DNA from: Chloroflexota bacterium
GTDB lineage: Bacteria; Chloroflexota; Anaerolineae; UBA3071
Assembly (NCBI GenBank): GCA_014383605.1
Contig: JACNHM010000169.1
Span: forward strand, 1 to 6,578
Direction of reading: 5' to 3'
Length of the DNA stretch: 6,578 nt
This document shows positions 5,510-6,578 of the stretch, piece after piece. The position numbers and the translations under genes were made by a program. The notes under the pieces were generated by a model, which did no database searches, was not told the origin of the DNA, and worked only from the letters and a program-made list of their open reading frames with translations. Every line of letters starts with the position of its first letter. Within the stretch, counting starts at the first letter, position 1.

Positions 5510-6578
5510 ATGAAAGCGTTTCGTATTTTCGGTCTACTAGTCGTCATCGCCTTGGCTTTCAGCGCTTGCGTGGCCCCATCGGCGCCGCCTCCGGAGGCTC
5601 CCCCACCGGAGGAGAAGCCTGCTGAGGTCGAGGCACCCAAGGAGAAAGTCAAGATCACGGTCTGGTTCCACTCGGGCAAGGGGGAGGAGCGGGATGTGCT
5701 CGACGCTCAGGTGGAAGACTTCAACGCCATGCAGGACGAGGTTGAGGTCGAGGCGGTGCGGCTGCCGGAGGGCTCTTTCAACGAGCAGGTGAGTGCAGCG
5801 GCCCTGGCCGGCGATCTGCCCGACCTGCTGGACTTCGATGGTCCATTCCTGTACAACTACGCCTGGGCTGGGCACCTGATCCCCCTCGATCCGTACGTGT
5901 CAGATGAGTTGAAAGCAGACTTCCTGCCCTCGATCATTGACCAGGGCACCTACGGCGGCAAGCTCTACTCGCTGGGGACGTTCGACTCTGGCCTGGCCAT
6001 CTGGGGCAACAAAGCCTACCTGGAGAAGGCTGGGGTGCGCATCCCCACCAGCATCGAGGACGCCTGGACCACTGAGGAGGCCAGCGAAGCTCTGGAGAAG
6101 CTGCAAGCTTTGGACGAGGTGGAATACGCCATTGACTTCAAGATGAACTATGGTCAGGGCGAGTGGTACACCTACGGCTTCGCACCCCTCATCCAGGGCA
6201 ATGGGGCTGATCTGATTGACCGCAGCGACTACCAGTCGGCCGACGGCGTGCTCAACAGCCCTGAGGCAGTGGAAACGCTGACCTGGTTCCAGAGCCTGTT
6301 CCAGGACGGCTACGCCAACGTCAAGCCGGCAGGGGACGACGACTTCTACGGCACCAAGAAAGCGGCCCTGGCCTACGTCGGCCACTGGATGTGGACGCCG
6401 CACAGCGAGGGGCTGGGCGATGACTTGGTCTTGCTCCCTATGGTCAAGGGCAGCAAGGGGGCAGCCACCGGCATGGGTTCCTGGAACTGGGGCATCACCT
6501 CGCAGTCGGAGCATCCGGAGGCGGCCTGGAAGTTCCTGGAGTACCTGATTGACCCCGATCAGATCCTGCGCATGACCA
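5510..6578 (+). CDS. ABC transporter sugar-binding lipoprotein (family 1, MalE/UgpB-like), 3' truncated by window edge
   Basis: Extracytoplasmic solute-binding protein of a carbohydrate ABC importer; 356 codons are present and the frame is still open at the window end. Residues 1-19 form a signal peptide (basic MKAFR, then a hydrophobic stretch), followed by a lipobox FSAC with lipidated Cys20; Phe at -3 is slightly unusual. Residues 21-48 are a Pro/Glu/Ala-rich tether of the kind common in Chloroflexota lipoproteins. From about residue 49 (KITVWFHSG) the family-1 binding-protein fold begins, with typical features: a DFNAMQ segment, AALAGDLPDLLDFDG, GTYGGKLYSLG, WGNKAYLEKAGV, a DWxx-like region of the second lobe, GTKKAALAYVGHWM and a C-terminal AAWKFLEYLI hinge helix. 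The ATG follows GGAAGGAG with a 9-base gap. Permease genes would be expected just downstream. The ligand cannot be told; oligosaccharide or glycerol-phosphate-type sugars are usual for this family. Confidence 0.88.
   Translation, partial: MKAFRIFGLLVVIALAFSACVAPSAPPPEAPPPEEKPAEVEAPKEKVKITVWFHSGKGEERDVLDAQVEDFNAMQDEVEVEAVRLPEGSFNEQVSAAALAGDLPDLLDFDGPFLYNYAWAGHLIPLDPYVSDELKADFLPSIIDQGTYGGKLYSLGTFDSGLAIWGNKAYLEKAGVRIPTSIEDAWTTEEASEALEKLQALDEVEYAIDFKMNYGQGEWYTYGFAPLIQGNGADLIDRSDYQSADGVLNSPEAVETLTWFQSLFQDGYANVKPAGDDDFYGTKKAALAYVGHWMWTPHSEGLGDDLVLLPMVKGSKGAATGMGSWNWGITSQSEHPEAAWKFLEYLIDPDQILRMT

Overview
The window looks like a chromosomal piece of a GC-rich (roughly 60%) bacterium, most likely a member of the Chloroflexota (Anaerolineae/Caldilineae-like). 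This is an inference from the ABC-transporter lipoprotein at the right end, with its short signal peptide, lipobox Cys and Pro/Glu/Ala-rich tether, together with the overall base composition and the gene mix. No rRNA, tRNA, CRISPR array or transposase was seen. All five recognisable genes lie on the + strand.

Layout, left to right. Positions 1-108 are a structured leader with nested hairpins and a GGAGG ribosome site. Positions 109-1611 encode a sucrose-phosphate-synthase-type GT-B glycosyltransferase that appears to begin at an ATA codon. A second, clearly different GT-B glycosyltransferase of the same broad family (1604-2998) overlaps it by 8 bases. A 107-base spacer carries a diverged copy of the leader repeat. 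Next comes a GalT/HIT-superfamily nucleotidylyltransferase or phosphorylase (3106-4215). A 101-base spacer with a cluster of short palindromes leads to a PfkB-family sugar kinase resembling fructokinases (4317-5282). A 227-base leader with a near-perfect anti-Shine-Dalgarno match, a possible 31-codon leader ORF and a strong GC hairpin precedes a family-1 sugar-binding lipoprotein that runs off the window (5510-6578).

Reading of the cluster: the first four genes look like a small carbohydrate module. One or both glycosyltransferases would make or cleave a sucrose-like disaccharide using a nucleotide sugar. The HIT-type enzyme could interconvert nucleotide-sugar and sugar-1-phosphate. The kinase would phosphorylate the released or acceptor ketose. 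The ABC binding protein suggests sugar uptake next door, but the long leader indicates it is probably a separately controlled unit. The exact sugar is not determined by the sequence alone, and no sucrose-phosphatase gene is present in the window.
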